From the NCBI GenBank assembly GCA_021325145.1, contig JAJPHR010000077.1, positions 115,342 through 179,341 of the forward strand: 64,000 nucleotides of DNA, read 5' to 3'. The position numbers and the translations under genes are program-made. This document shows positions 45,515 through 54,225 of this stretch, piece after piece. Every line of letters starts with the position of its first letter. The stretch's first letter is position 1. The stretch comes from Verrucomicrobiota bacterium (GTDB lineage Bacteria > Verrucomicrobiota > Verrucomicrobiia > Limisphaerales > Pedosphaeraceae). The notes below the pieces were generated by a model. The model saw only the letters and a list, made by a program, of their open reading frames with translations. It did no database searches and had not been told where the DNA came from.

Positions 45515-47723
45515 GGAAAACTTTGATCGCTCCGGCGGGGATCTTAAACGAGAAGCGCGAGCCTTTGCCCCGCTCGCTCTCGGCCCAAATCTCCCCGCCC
45601 AGAAGAATGACGAGGTTTTTGCAGAGATACAGCCCCAGACCGGCGCCCTCGTAAATGCGGCGGTTGGGGTGCTCGAATCGTCGAAACTCACCGAACAGAA
45701 TGGCCAGTTGTTCCGGGGTCATTCCAATTCCTGTGTCGCTCACGGTCACCAGCAACCTGTCTCCCTCGGTTCGCGCCTCCAGGCAGACCTTTCCCTGGTC
45801 CGTAAATTTAACCGCGTTGCTCAGGAAGTTCAGCATGACCTGGTAAACCTTCTTCCGGTCCGAATAAATCGGCGCGTTCACCGCCACGTCCGATTCGAGC
45901 TTCAAATGTTTGAGTTGGGCTGCGGTCTGAACCGTCTGGAGGGCTTCCTGGACCAGCGGCGGAAGCTCGAACGGCTCGATGAATACCTCGTCCTTGCCCG
46001 CCTCGATCCGGGCCAGGTCCAACAGGTCATTAATCAAGTTCAACAGGTGCTTCGCCGAACCATGGGCCATTCCCAAATACTGCGCCTGCTTTTCGGTGAC
46101 CGGCCCGGCCCGGCCTTCCTTGAGGATTTCGGTAAAGCCGATGATCGAGTTGAGCGGCGTCCTCAACTCATGGCTCATGGCCGCCAGGAACCGGGACCTG
46201 AACTGGTCCAACTGCCGGAGTTGATCGTTGGCGGCGCTGAGCTCTTTCGTTCGCTCCTCGACTCGCATTTCCAATTCGTTTCTGGCCCGGCGCAATGCTT
46301 CCTGGTCCTCCTTTTGCCGGGTGATGTCCCGGGCTATTTTTGAGGCGCCCACCACCCGGCCGCTTTTGTCCAGGATGGGCGAGATGGTCACGGACACGTG
46401 CAGCGGCCGGCCATCTTTCCTTACCCGAACCGTCTCATAATGGTTCACCCGGTCCCCGCGGCGAATCGCTTCCAGAATCGCCGGTTCCTCCTGTTGCCGC
46501 TCGGGAGGGATCAAAATGGTAATGGATTTGCCGATTGCTTCCTCCGCCTGGTGGCCAAATATCCGGATGGCGGCTTCATTCCAGGCCGTAATCGTTCCAT
46601 TCAAATCCTTGCTGATGATGGCATCATCCGAAGACTTCACGATGGCAGCCAGGTGCGCTTGCAGCGATTGCCTGCGGTTCTCCTCGGTGGCATCTCGAAA
46701 AACGAGCACCATGCCCCGAAGACTGCCGGCCTTTTCCTGAATGGGCGAGCCGCTCGCCGCGATGGGAAACTCTCTTCCGTCACGCGCGCGCATCAGAGTA
46801 TCCTCGGGCAGCACCAGTGTGATTCCTTCTTGCAACACCTTGCCAAACGGCTCCTGCATTGGCGCCCGGTCTCCATCGCTGCCACGGAAAAGGTTGAGCA
46901 CCTGCCCGGCGGGCTTGCCTTCGGCTTCCGCCGAGCGCCATCCGGTCAACTTTTCCGCCGCGCCATTCAGGAACGTTACCTGCCCCTGGGCATTGGTGGC
47001 GATGACCGCGTCAGCAATGCTGGCCAAAGTCGTTTGCAAGGTCTCGGCCCGTTCGCTCGCCGCCGCCTCCGATTTTTGATACAGGCCCGCAATTGATCGC
47101 AACTGTCGCCACAAGACCAGGCTCAGGAAGGTCCCCGCGGAAAGCAAAATCAGTGCGCGCCAGCGCCGGATATTTTTGTCCAGTAGCTCGAGCGCGTCGT
47201 TCCTTCGGAGGCGCAGACCTTCCTCAACGCCCACGAATTCATCCAGCCCGCGGGCAAACTGGTCGAAAAAAACTTCCCCGGCCTCGGGGATGGCCGGCGC
47301 AGCGTTCTCCTTTTGCGGTTGGGGCCGTTCCACCGCCTTCGCAGCCAACGCGCCCCATTGATTGAACGACGCGCGGATCGCTCCCAGCCGGCGCTCCTGG
47401 GCGGGATTGTCGCTGACCAATCGTTGCAACGTGTCAAAATTCTCCTCTATTTGACGGGAAGACTGGACGTAGGCTTCCCGGTCTTTGGTTCGATTGGCGA
47501 CTTGCAAGGCCCGCCACCCGCTCTGCATTCGGAGGCCGGTTTCCTTGCAACTGCGCGCCTGCGCGATGACCTGATCGGTGTGGTCCACCCAGCGCGCATC
47601 GTTCAGCAGCCTCTCGACAAGGCGCGCCAGCAAAAGCGACGCTGCCAGCATCAGCATGATCGGCAGCAGGGCCGTGCCCCAAAGCAGCTTGTTGAAGCGA
47701 ACCTCCCGGGACGGCACGCTCAT
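45486..47723 (-). CDS. Membrane PAS histidine kinase with CHASE3-like sensor
   Basis: 745 residues. Span near 14-33, a helical periplasmic region (about 40-185) like CHASE3, a second span near 189-204, two PAS domains (about 220-345 and 355-470; VIATNAQGQVTFLNGAAEKLTG, AIISKDLNGTITAWNEAA), a coiled coil, HisKA with His518 (AAMSHELRTPLNS) and HATPase (NFLSNAVKFTD, DTGIGMTP, GAGLGLYLCK). It receives the preceding small receiver by a four-base overlap and is followed by the hybrid kinase. A phosphorelay is likely; the signal is unknown. Confidence 0.9.
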   Translation of the reverse strand: MSVPSREVRFNKLLWGTALLPIMLMLAASLLLARLVERLLNDARWVDHTDQVIAQARSCKETGLRMQSGWRALQVANRTKDREAYVQSSRQIEENFDTLQRLVSDNPAQERRLGAIRASFNQWGALAAKAVERPQPQKENAAPAIPEAGEVFFDQFARGLDEFVGVEEGLRLRRNDALELLDKNIRRWRALILLSAGTFLSLVLWRQLRSIAGLYQKSEAAASERAETLQTTLASIADAVIATNAQGQVTFLNGAAEKLTGWRSAEAEGKPAGQVLNLFRGSDGDRAPMQEPFGKVLQEGITLVLPEDTLMRARDGREFPIAASGSPIQEKAGSLRGMVLVFRDATEENRRQSLQAHLAAIVKSSDDAIISKDLNGTITAWNEAAIRIFGHQAEEAIGKSITILIPPERQQEEPAILEAIRRGDRVNHYETVRVRKDGRPLHVSVTISPILDKSGRVVGASKIARDITRQKEDQEALRRARNELEMRVEERTKELSAANDQLRQLDQFRSRFLAAMSHELRTPLNSIIGFTEILKEGRAGPVTEKQAQYLGMAHGSAKHLLNLINDLLDLARIEAGKDEVFIEPFELPPLVQEALQTVQTAAQLKHLKLESDVAVNAPIYSDRKKVYQVMLNFLSNAVKFTDQGKVCLEARTEGDRLLVTVSDTGIGMTPEQLAILFGEFRRFEHPNRRIYEGAGLGLYLCKNLVILLGGEIWAESERGKGSRFSFKIPAGAIKVFHGKAQNIVG

Positions 47724-48190
47724 GGCCCCTCCCCAAGCGCTGTCACCAGGTAATCGCCGGGAATCTCCGGGCGCACACTCGCCTTGAACCAGTAAGCCCG
47801 CACATATTGGAGCAACTCGATCAACTCTTCCACGCGGCTCGGCTTCACATGATAGGAGTTGGCAAAATCCTCGTAGGCGGCGCTCACGTCCGTGGGATTG
47901 CCGGAGGCGCTCAGCAGGATAAAAGGAAGCCTCTTCAGCAGCGGCTGCTGCCGTGTCCAGCGCAGCAGTTCCAAGCCATTCATGCGCGGCATTTTCAGGT
48001 CCGAGATGACCAGGGCGGGTATCGGATGGGCCACGCGGTTTGAATAGTGTCCCGCGCCGGCCAGATACGCGCGCGCCTCCTCGCCATCCTGGACGCGCAC
48101 TCGATTCGCGACAAACTCCGCCCTGCCAAAGGCATATTCGAGAACGAAGTAATCGTCAGGGTTATCCTCTGCGATCAGAATCGTATGCAT
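47720..48190 (-). CDS. Single-domain response regulator (Rcp1/CheY-like)
   Basis: 156 residues from the ATG at 48190 (GGAG nine bases upstream; a further in-frame ATG lies three codons earlier). Receiver with acidic pocket AEDNPDD, Asp64 (LVISDLKMPRMNG), LLSASGN and a Lys in YHVKPSR. It has no output domain, so it is a phosphate shuttle. The stop overlaps the kinase start as ATGA. Confidence 0.9.
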   Translation of the reverse strand: MHTILIAEDNPDDYFVLEYAFGRAEFVANRVRVQDGEEARAYLAGAGHYSNRVAHPIPALVISDLKMPRMNGLELLRWTRQQPLLKRLPFILLSASGNPTDVSAAYEDFANSYHVKPSRVEELIELLQYVRAYWFKASVRPEIPGDYLVTALGEGP

Positions 48191-48374
48191 AAACGCCATG
48201 CTCCAACCGATTCCAGGCGGTCGGCCTTGGTGACCCTCGTAACAAACCAACATCGCCAATTTTAGCCAACACGCAAGTCGGTCGGCGGATGCGTGGCGCA
48301 GGCAATTCCCACTCAAGACTGAGGGATTACAGGGAGGCTTTCAGATGCCTTTTGCCTGCCACTGCCCAAAATGG

Positions 48375-49814
48375 TTACTGTAGCTTAAATGGCAGTTGTG
48401 ACACGGATGAATACAATTGCGAAAGCACGAAGCCGGTATGCTGGTCGCGCACGTTCCGGCCAAATTGGAACGTCGCAGCCGCCTCAAGGTTGTGCACCAT
48501 CATGCAATAAGTTCCGTTGACCATGATGCCGACGAGGTCGCCCGTTTTGCTGAAGACCAGGTCTCCGCTCGAAGGATTGAATTTGCCGAACAGGCCCTTC
48601 AACAAGCTGCGGTCGAGCTTCACGTATTCAGGAGTGCTCGGATCGATCTGGAAGCCGCACTCGCCGTAATAGCTGTCCCGCGTGCCGACCAGCACCGCAT
48701 CCTGGAACTTGTACGGGTCCGACGAGATGCGATAAACCTTGCACCCAAGCTGCGCCGCCTCCTCGCGGGTCATCGGCATCAACACCACGCGCGGGTCCAT
48801 CAAGTGAAATGACATCGAGTGAATGGGCGTCACCGTCGTGTTGCCGCTCAGCGTTCCCTCGAGCGCCTCCCATTCCGTGCCGGGGTTCCAAAGCGTCAGC
48901 GGCGTGTCCTGCACATGGCACAACGCAAAGATATTCGTGCCGTCGCTGACGAGCACGGTCTGGGTAACTTTGCGTTTGGTCGCTTCGTTTCCAAAAATGC
49001 CGGGCCGCGTGGCGGTGAAACTGGCCTGAACCCGGTTCGTGCTCAATTGATTGTAAATGGTGTTCGCGGCCAGGGGACGATTCTCGCGCACCTCCTGCGC
49101 CAGCTCACTGGATTTGCTCGCGAGTGCCTTCACGCCTTCAGCCAGTTTCGCCTTCTCTTCGCGCTCGACCTTCACTTCCTCCTGCATGCGAACCGCTTGT
49201 TCGGCGGCGGCGCGCTTCTCGGCCTCGGCCACCTGGAGTTTGCCGGATAGTTGTTGCTTTTCCGCGAGCACGACCTCGTTGCTTTTTGCCAGTTGCGCCA
49301 ATTGCTGCTGCAAAGCCGCCGCCTGGTCAGACTGCTTTTTCGCCTCGGCTTCCATCGCGGCCAGCTTTTCCTTCGAAAGCACGGTTTCAGTGGAAGCGCT
49401 TTGCAGTTGCTGATTAAGCGTCTGAAGGTTCGTTTGCGCCGTGGCGAACTGCTGTTGCAACTCGGATTGCTGCTGCTGCAAATGGCGGGCTTCCTGGTCA
49501 CGGGATTGCAGTTCCTGCTGGACGTTCTGGATTTGCTTCTCGCGCTCGCTTAACAGCGCCTGTTGCCGGCTGGCGGTATCGCGATAGCGGGCGAGTTCCC
49601 CCTGCAACTGATCGCGCCCTTTCCGCTCCTCATCCAGGGCGAGCCGCATGACCGCGGTCAGGTCCCTGGCGCTGTCCACCTGGTTCGTCGCCATTTCCAG
49701 CTTGCCCTGGCGAACGGTGCCGTTGTCCGTCAGTTTGTTGACATCCACCGTCGAAAATGCCAGCAGGCTGACGAGCAGGAAGTCGCAAATGACGATGAGG
49801 ATGCTGCGGTTCAT
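48375..49814 (-). CDS. Membrane-anchored coiled-coil protein with trypsin-like C-terminal domain
   Basis: 479 residues. One N-terminal span (SILIVICDFLLVSLLAFS) holds Asp11 inside the membrane, as in MotB/TolR/ExbD proteins. A long Gln/Glu-rich coiled coil runs from about 80 to 235. The last 200 residues look like a chymotrypsin-fold domain: 'NIFALCHV' gives His300, 'MDPRVVLMPM' Asp340 and 'NPSSGDLVFSKTGDLVGIMV' Ser415/416, in the order and context of a His-Asp-Ser triad. Whether it is active cannot be told. The start overlaps the stop of the MotA/TolQ-like gene upstream, so they are probably a pair. Confidence 0.7.
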   Translation of the reverse strand: MNRSILIVICDFLLVSLLAFSTVDVNKLTDNGTVRQGKLEMATNQVDSARDLTAVMRLALDEERKGRDQLQGELARYRDTASRQQALLSEREKQIQNVQQELQSRDQEARHLQQQQSELQQQFATAQTNLQTLNQQLQSASTETVLSKEKLAAMEAEAKKQSDQAAALQQQLAQLAKSNEVVLAEKQQLSGKLQVAEAEKRAAAEQAVRMQEEVKVEREEKAKLAEGVKALASKSSELAQEVRENRPLAANTIYNQLSTNRVQASFTATRPGIFGNEATKRKVTQTVLVSDGTNIFALCHVQDTPLTLWNPGTEWEALEGTLSGNTTVTPIHSMSFHLMDPRVVLMPMTREEAAQLGCKVYRISSDPYKFQDAVLVGTRDSYYGECGFQIDPSTPEYVKLDRSLLKGLFGKFNPSSGDLVFSKTGDLVGIMVNGTYCMMVHNLEAAATFQFGRNVRDQHTGFVLSQLYSSVSQLPFKLQ

Positions 49815-51490
49815 GGCGAAGTGGCGAAACTGGCCGCAACGCCGGGCGCCACCCGTTCAGGGCTGGCCGCCTCCGATTCCAACAACAATGTCCGCCGCGC
49901 GGGGCGCAGGTGAAATATCTTGAAGACGGACACGAAGATGATGCCGAACGCGGTGGACGAATAAGCGGCCATCAGGCTCGGTTGTTTGATGACGCCGACC
50001 GAAACCAGGATCAGCGACACAATCGTGCCGGCGAAACCAAGGTACAGACCGGCGTCAAAGAGATGCTCTTCGTTTTCGAGCAGGCGCAGCTTGACGCGAG
50101 GCGGGACCCGCTGGCGGCGGATTTCAGCCAGCTTGACCAGGCAGGCGATGTAGATCAGACCTTGCAGCACGAAGAACAGGGCCAGGGTCAACAGGATGAC
50201 GGGGTTGACTGAGTTCATAATGGATGACGGAGCGCCGGCTTCTGCAGCGACCGCGCTGCCCACCATGGGCAGGCGCAGCCGAAAGGGCATTTCCGCTTTC
50301 TGGCTTTCCTGGGCGAGAAACGGCTCGCTCAGAAGCAGCACCACAAACAGAAAACCCAGCGCAAACAAAATCTCTCGGGCCACATGGAACCCGCGCACCT
50401 GCAGCGGTTGTTCCAGGGCCGATACCGCGGGTCTGGCAAAATGCATCGCCGCCGCCAGCAGGAACCCGCCGGCCAGGTACAAAAACCACTTCAAGCTTAG
50501 CGCAAATCCCGGCATCTGCCAGCAGTAATCCAGGGCGATTTGCCCGGGCAACTTCGAGACGTGCATGGGCTGGTTGCGCCGCAATAATTCCGTCACTCCA
50601 CCCGCTCCGAAACGCAGGCTCGTCCGCAAATCCCCAAAGCCCGTCTCGCTGAACTTCATCAGGTAGCCGGCTGCGTCCGCGGGTTTGCCGGAAAGCTGCA
50701 CGGCCGAAAACAGCACCGCCAATTGCGTGTCCGATTTGCGCGCCAGATTCGCCAGCAGGCGCAGCGTTCCCGCGTCATCGATTCTGCCAACGAACGCCAC
50801 CAACTGGCCCCAATTGAGCCGCTGCCCCAGCGACAGCATATCCATGAAAACATATTCGAGTGGTTGGGGGCTCCCTCCGCGATTGGCATTGGCGGCCAGC
50901 CCGGCCATCTCCTGACTCAAGCCGCCGCTTAACCGGCCCTGCTCCAGCAACAACCCGCAGATCGCCAGGGCCGCGTCAAACGCCTGGCCGGACGCGGACT
51001 GCGACGGTGGAAAAAAGGTGGTGTTGGTCAGCCGGCGACAGCGCAGTAATTCCTGCACGGCCGCAGTCGGAGACGCGCGCAAAAAATCCAGCACCTTTTC
51101 ACGATTGGCCTGGCGGATCATGATTTCCGTGAACGGCTCGGAACCGGCGTTCACCACCCCGCGATCGCTGCTCGAGAAAGGGCGTGGTTCGGGACCGCCC
51201 CAGGCCTGCCAATCCGGATGCTCGTTCGCCAGATTGCCGGCGACCACCGCCAGCGTCTCGTGGTCCGCGAGCGAAGCTTCCTTGCCCGCCTGCAAGAGCA
51301 ACTGGGCCGCTCCCAAATTGTTCGCGCTCACCAGCGCGAGGCCTTTTTCCGTCAAAGCGGGAGTGTTCCTGCCGGCCCGTTCAATGACCCGCGAGTCCAC
51401 GGCCCGAAGGTGCGCCGGCACCAGCAAGCCGCAGACGATCAGCAGCAGGCCCAGGACTGTGCAAATTGCAAACCATTTCCAGCGATGCAT
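49811..51490 (-). CDS. Divergent MotA/TolQ/ExbB-like membrane protein with periplasmic domain
   Basis: 559 residues. An N-terminal span is followed by a helical extracytoplasmic region of about 300 residues with no named domain, then about five spans. The last two (LYLGFAGTIVSLILVSVGVI and AAYSSTAFGIIFVSVFKI) resemble the G-T and A-x-x-T-A-x-G-I segments of the proton-channel subunits MotA, TolQ and ExbB. Its stop overlaps as ATGA the next gene, whose N-terminus looks like MotB/TolR. I infer an ion-driven complex; the match is by eye and weak. ATG with AAAGGG upstream. Confidence 0.6.
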   Translation of the reverse strand: MHRWKWFAICTVLGLLLIVCGLLVPAHLRAVDSRVIERAGRNTPALTEKGLALVSANNLGAAQLLLQAGKEASLADHETLAVVAGNLANEHPDWQAWGGPEPRPFSSSDRGVVNAGSEPFTEIMIRQANREKVLDFLRASPTAAVQELLRCRRLTNTTFFPPSQSASGQAFDAALAICGLLLEQGRLSGGLSQEMAGLAANANRGGSPQPLEYVFMDMLSLGQRLNWGQLVAFVGRIDDAGTLRLLANLARKSDTQLAVLFSAVQLSGKPADAAGYLMKFSETGFGDLRTSLRFGAGGVTELLRRNQPMHVSKLPGQIALDYCWQMPGFALSLKWFLYLAGGFLLAAAMHFARPAVSALEQPLQVRGFHVAREILFALGFLFVVLLLSEPFLAQESQKAEMPFRLRLPMVGSAVAAEAGAPSSIMNSVNPVILLTLALFFVLQGLIYIACLVKLAEIRRQRVPPRVKLRLLENEEHLFDAGLYLGFAGTIVSLILVSVGVIKQPSLMAAYSSTAFGIIFVSVFKIFHLRPARRTLLLESEAASPERVAPGVAASFATSP

Positions 51491-51605
51491 AAGCCCTTTG
51501 AAAATAGCGCAAATTCAGGAAACGTCCATGTTTCCGTTCGGTCATTTTTCCTCCTCTTTATCCAGCACTTTGTCCCCTCGCTTGGTCCGATTCCGGCTGG
51601 GCCCC

Positions 51606-51645
51606 TCATCCTCGTGCTCGTCGTCGTCCTCGTCCTCGATCCTTT
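51606..51645. repeat. CTCGTC/GTCGTC-rich intergenic repeat, copy 2
   Basis: TCATCCTCGTGCTCGTCGTC followed by GTCCTCGTCCTCGATCC, between the divergent MotA-like gene and the helical-repeat gene. Same vocabulary as copies 1 and 3. Confidence 0.6.
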
Positions 51646-51718
51646 TCTAACGGAGACGAAAATCCTTCCCACACCCTTTCAATCGCGCTACTCTGGCCGT
51701 GACAATTCAGGAGACGTT

Positions 51719-54016
51719 ATGAAAGGAAAGCTTTTCACCTCGGCGGTGTTGCTCGGCATCGGCTTCGCCATTGGCATCTACACAAGTCATCGCCTGGATC
51801 GACGCGCCACCGAGACGGTCGCCACTACCGAACTCAGCCCATTACCCGCGACAAATGTTTCGGAGCCGCAGACTTCTTCAACGGAAGAGCCCAACAACAC
51901 CAATGCGGTCAAAAAACTGAAACTGGCCGAAGTGGGACCCGCCCTCCAGGCCGCGCTCAAGAAGCGGGGCACGCATCGATCCGACGCCTTCACTGAATTG
52001 GCGCGCGCGATTGATCCCTTGGAGATGCCCCAGACACTATTGCTCGTGGATACGGTGACGAACTTGCCATCGCGCCTGGAACTGCGCCTCGCCCTGCTGG
52101 GAAGCTGGGCCGAGATCAATGCCCCGGCCGCCCTGGCCGCCGCCCAAGCGACGCCCGGTGACCAAAACCGCAGCCAGGCGATCACCACTGTCCTCACCGC
52201 CTGGGCGAAGCACGACCCAGCCGCCGCCGCCGAGTGGGCCAAACAATTGCCGCCCGGCCAACTCCGTCTGGACGCGCTCCAAACCGTAATCGGCCCGCTC
52301 GCGGAAAAAGACCCGGCCGCCGCGCTGCTCGTCCTCGATGCCGTCGGCCGCAAACGCACCCAGGACGGTTTGGTTTGGACCGTGTTCAGCGAATGGGCGG
52401 GGATTGATCCCGCGGCGGCGATTGCGCGCGCCTCCCAGATGACGCCCGGAGAACGCACGCAAGCCTACGGGGTCATCGCCACGCAATGGGCCGAGGACAA
52501 TCCCGCCGCCGCTTTGGAATGGGCCAAAAGCCTGACCAACGCACCGGAAAAGGCGCAGTGCCTGCAAAACATTATCTCCCAATGGGCCAATTCCGACCCA
52601 GCCGGCGCGGCAGCCTCGGCGCTGGCCCTGCCCGCCGGCGGGCCCCGAACCGCAACCATCCAGGCCGTGGCGGCATCCTGGGCAGGTTCAGACCTTCCGG
52701 CGGCGCTATTATGGGCACAGCAACTCACGGACTCATCGGCGCGTGAGAACGCGCTAAACGGTCTCGCTGCCCAGTGGATCCAGACCGATCCGCAAGCCGC
52801 GATCACCTACGAACAGAGTCTTCCGCCAGGCAATGCGCGCCGCAACTTCGCCGGCACCATTGCCAATCAACTGGCCAGTGAAGATCCTGATGCCGTTTTG
52901 AAATGGGCCCAGAACCTTCCGCCGAGCCAGGAACGCAATCAAATTCTGGAGGCCATCCCCAATAATCTCGCCGGCACCGATCCGGAAAAGGCCGCTCGCG
53001 TGGCCATGGAACTGCCCGGGGTGTGGCGGGACCAGGCGATTCGTCAAGTCGCCTCACAATGGGCGCTGTCGGATCCGCAGGGAGCCGGTCAATGGATCAA
53101 CAGTCTGCCCGACGGAGCAGCGAGGAACGTCGCTTTGCAATCCTTCTACAATCAGGTCGCCCAGTCCGATCCCAAAACCGCCGCCGACTTTGCCGCCACG
53201 CAACCGGCGAACCGGCAGATGCGGAACCTGCTCAGCCAGGTTGTCTCCACTTGGTCACAAAACGATCTGTCCGGCGCTCTCTCCTGGGTCCAACAACTGC
53301 CTGATGGACCGCAGCGGCAAACCGCCCTGTCACAAATAAACAATCAATGGGCACAGACTGATCCCAAAGCCGCCGCCGCGTATGCCCAAAGCCTCCCCGC
53401 AGGCGCAACGCAAACTGAGGCGCTCAGCGAGATCGCCAGCGCCTGGGCCCAGGCCGATACGCAAACCGCCTTGAACTGGGCCGTCGCATTGCCCGAGGGC
53501 GACGCCCGCAACCAGGCCCTGGGGAACGTCCTTTCTGCCTGGGCGCAAAGCGCGCCGGCGGACGCAGCGAAGTTCGCCGCCAGCCTGCCAGCGGGCCCGG
53601 CTCAGGATTCAGCCATGAACTCCATCGTTTCCGAATGGAGCCAGGCTGACCCGCTTTCCGCCGCCGCCTGGGTCGCCAATTTTCCCGAAGGCGATGCCCG
53701 GAACAACGCCTTTCAGAATCTTGTCAACCAATGGGCGCAATCCGACCCGGCCGGCGCCGCCCAGTGGTTGGGGAAGCTGCCGGATGGCCCAAGCCGCGAC
53801 GCCGCCGTGAACACTTATGCCGGCTATCTTCAAAACGAGGACCCAGCCGTTGCCGTGGATTGGCTGCAAAAAATTGGAAATGAGGAGTTGCGGATCAGTT
53901 CCCTTCAAAACGCAGCCCGGCAATGGCTCACGATCGATTCCGCCGCCGCGCAAGCGTGGATTCGTATCTCCAACCTGCCCGACGAAGCCAAGACCTCGCT
54001 CCTCGGCTCGCAGTAA
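51719..54016 (+). CDS. Exported protein of about twenty tandem 31-residue helical repeats
   Basis: 765 residues. Starts at the ATG at 51719, which has AGGAG five bases upstream; the frame is open earlier but covers the repeat and the antisense of the neighbour. A basic-hydrophobic N-terminus (LFTSAVLLGIGFAIGIYTS) anchors it. From about 90 to 750 the unit 'W.Q.DP.AA..WA..LP.G..R..AL..I...W' repeats with a period near 31 residues: two helices per unit, like TPR or Sel1 solenoids but longer-spaced. It is divergent from the MotA-like pair and may be a periplasmic scaffold. Function unknown. Confidence 0.78.
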   Translation: MKGKLFTSAVLLGIGFAIGIYTSHRLDRRATETVATTELSPLPATNVSEPQTSSTEEPNNTNAVKKLKLAEVGPALQAALKKRGTHRSDAFTELARAIDPLEMPQTLLLVDTVTNLPSRLELRLALLGSWAEINAPAALAAAQATPGDQNRSQAITTVLTAWAKHDPAAAAEWAKQLPPGQLRLDALQTVIGPLAEKDPAAALLVLDAVGRKRTQDGLVWTVFSEWAGIDPAAAIARASQMTPGERTQAYGVIATQWAEDNPAAALEWAKSLTNAPEKAQCLQNIISQWANSDPAGAAASALALPAGGPRTATIQAVAASWAGSDLPAALLWAQQLTDSSARENALNGLAAQWIQTDPQAAITYEQSLPPGNARRNFAGTIANQLASEDPDAVLKWAQNLPPSQERNQILEAIPNNLAGTDPEKAARVAMELPGVWRDQAIRQVASQWALSDPQGAGQWINSLPDGAARNVALQSFYNQVAQSDPKTAADFAATQPANRQMRNLLSQVVSTWSQNDLSGALSWVQQLPDGPQRQTALSQINNQWAQTDPKAAAAYAQSLPAGATQTEALSEIASAWAQADTQTALNWAVALPEGDARNQALGNVLSAWAQSAPADAAKFAASLPAGPAQDSAMNSIVSEWSQADPLSAAAWVANFPEGDARNNAFQNLVNQWAQSDPAGAAQWLGKLPDGPSRDAAVNTYAGYLQNEDPAVAVDWLQKIGNEELRISSLQNAARQWLTIDSAAAQAWIRISNLPDEAKTSLLGSQ

Positions 54017-54040
54017 GCCGGCGGTAGCAACATCGTGCCC

Positions 54041-54135
54041 GTCCTACTCGTGCTCGTGCTCGTCCTCGTCGTCGTCCTCGGTCCCAGTTCACTTCGTTTC
54101 ATAAAATCGAGGACGAGAACGACGACGCGCACGAT
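54041..54135. repeat. CTCGTC/GTCGTC-rich repeat, copy 3, as an inverted pair
   Basis: The left arm (54041-54084) carries CTCGTGCTCGTCCTCGTCGT and the right arm (54107-54135) its imperfect complement (TCGAGGACGAGAACGACGAC). It would form a hairpin after the repeat-protein gene and may act as a terminator. Confidence 0.65.
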
Positions 54136-54225
54136 AATGGCGGAATTGCTCATTTGGCATTGGACATTCCCCCACTGCTAACTTAACTAGCGTGGTCAGT
54201 TTGTCCGTGCGCGGTCTCTTTTGCG

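Noticed and set aside
48375..51490. Zorya-type defence system
   Set aside because: A MotA/MotB-like pair is suggested, but the coiled coil is on the wrong subunit, there is no peptidoglycan-binding domain on the second, and no ZorC/ZorD or other defence gene is adjacent.
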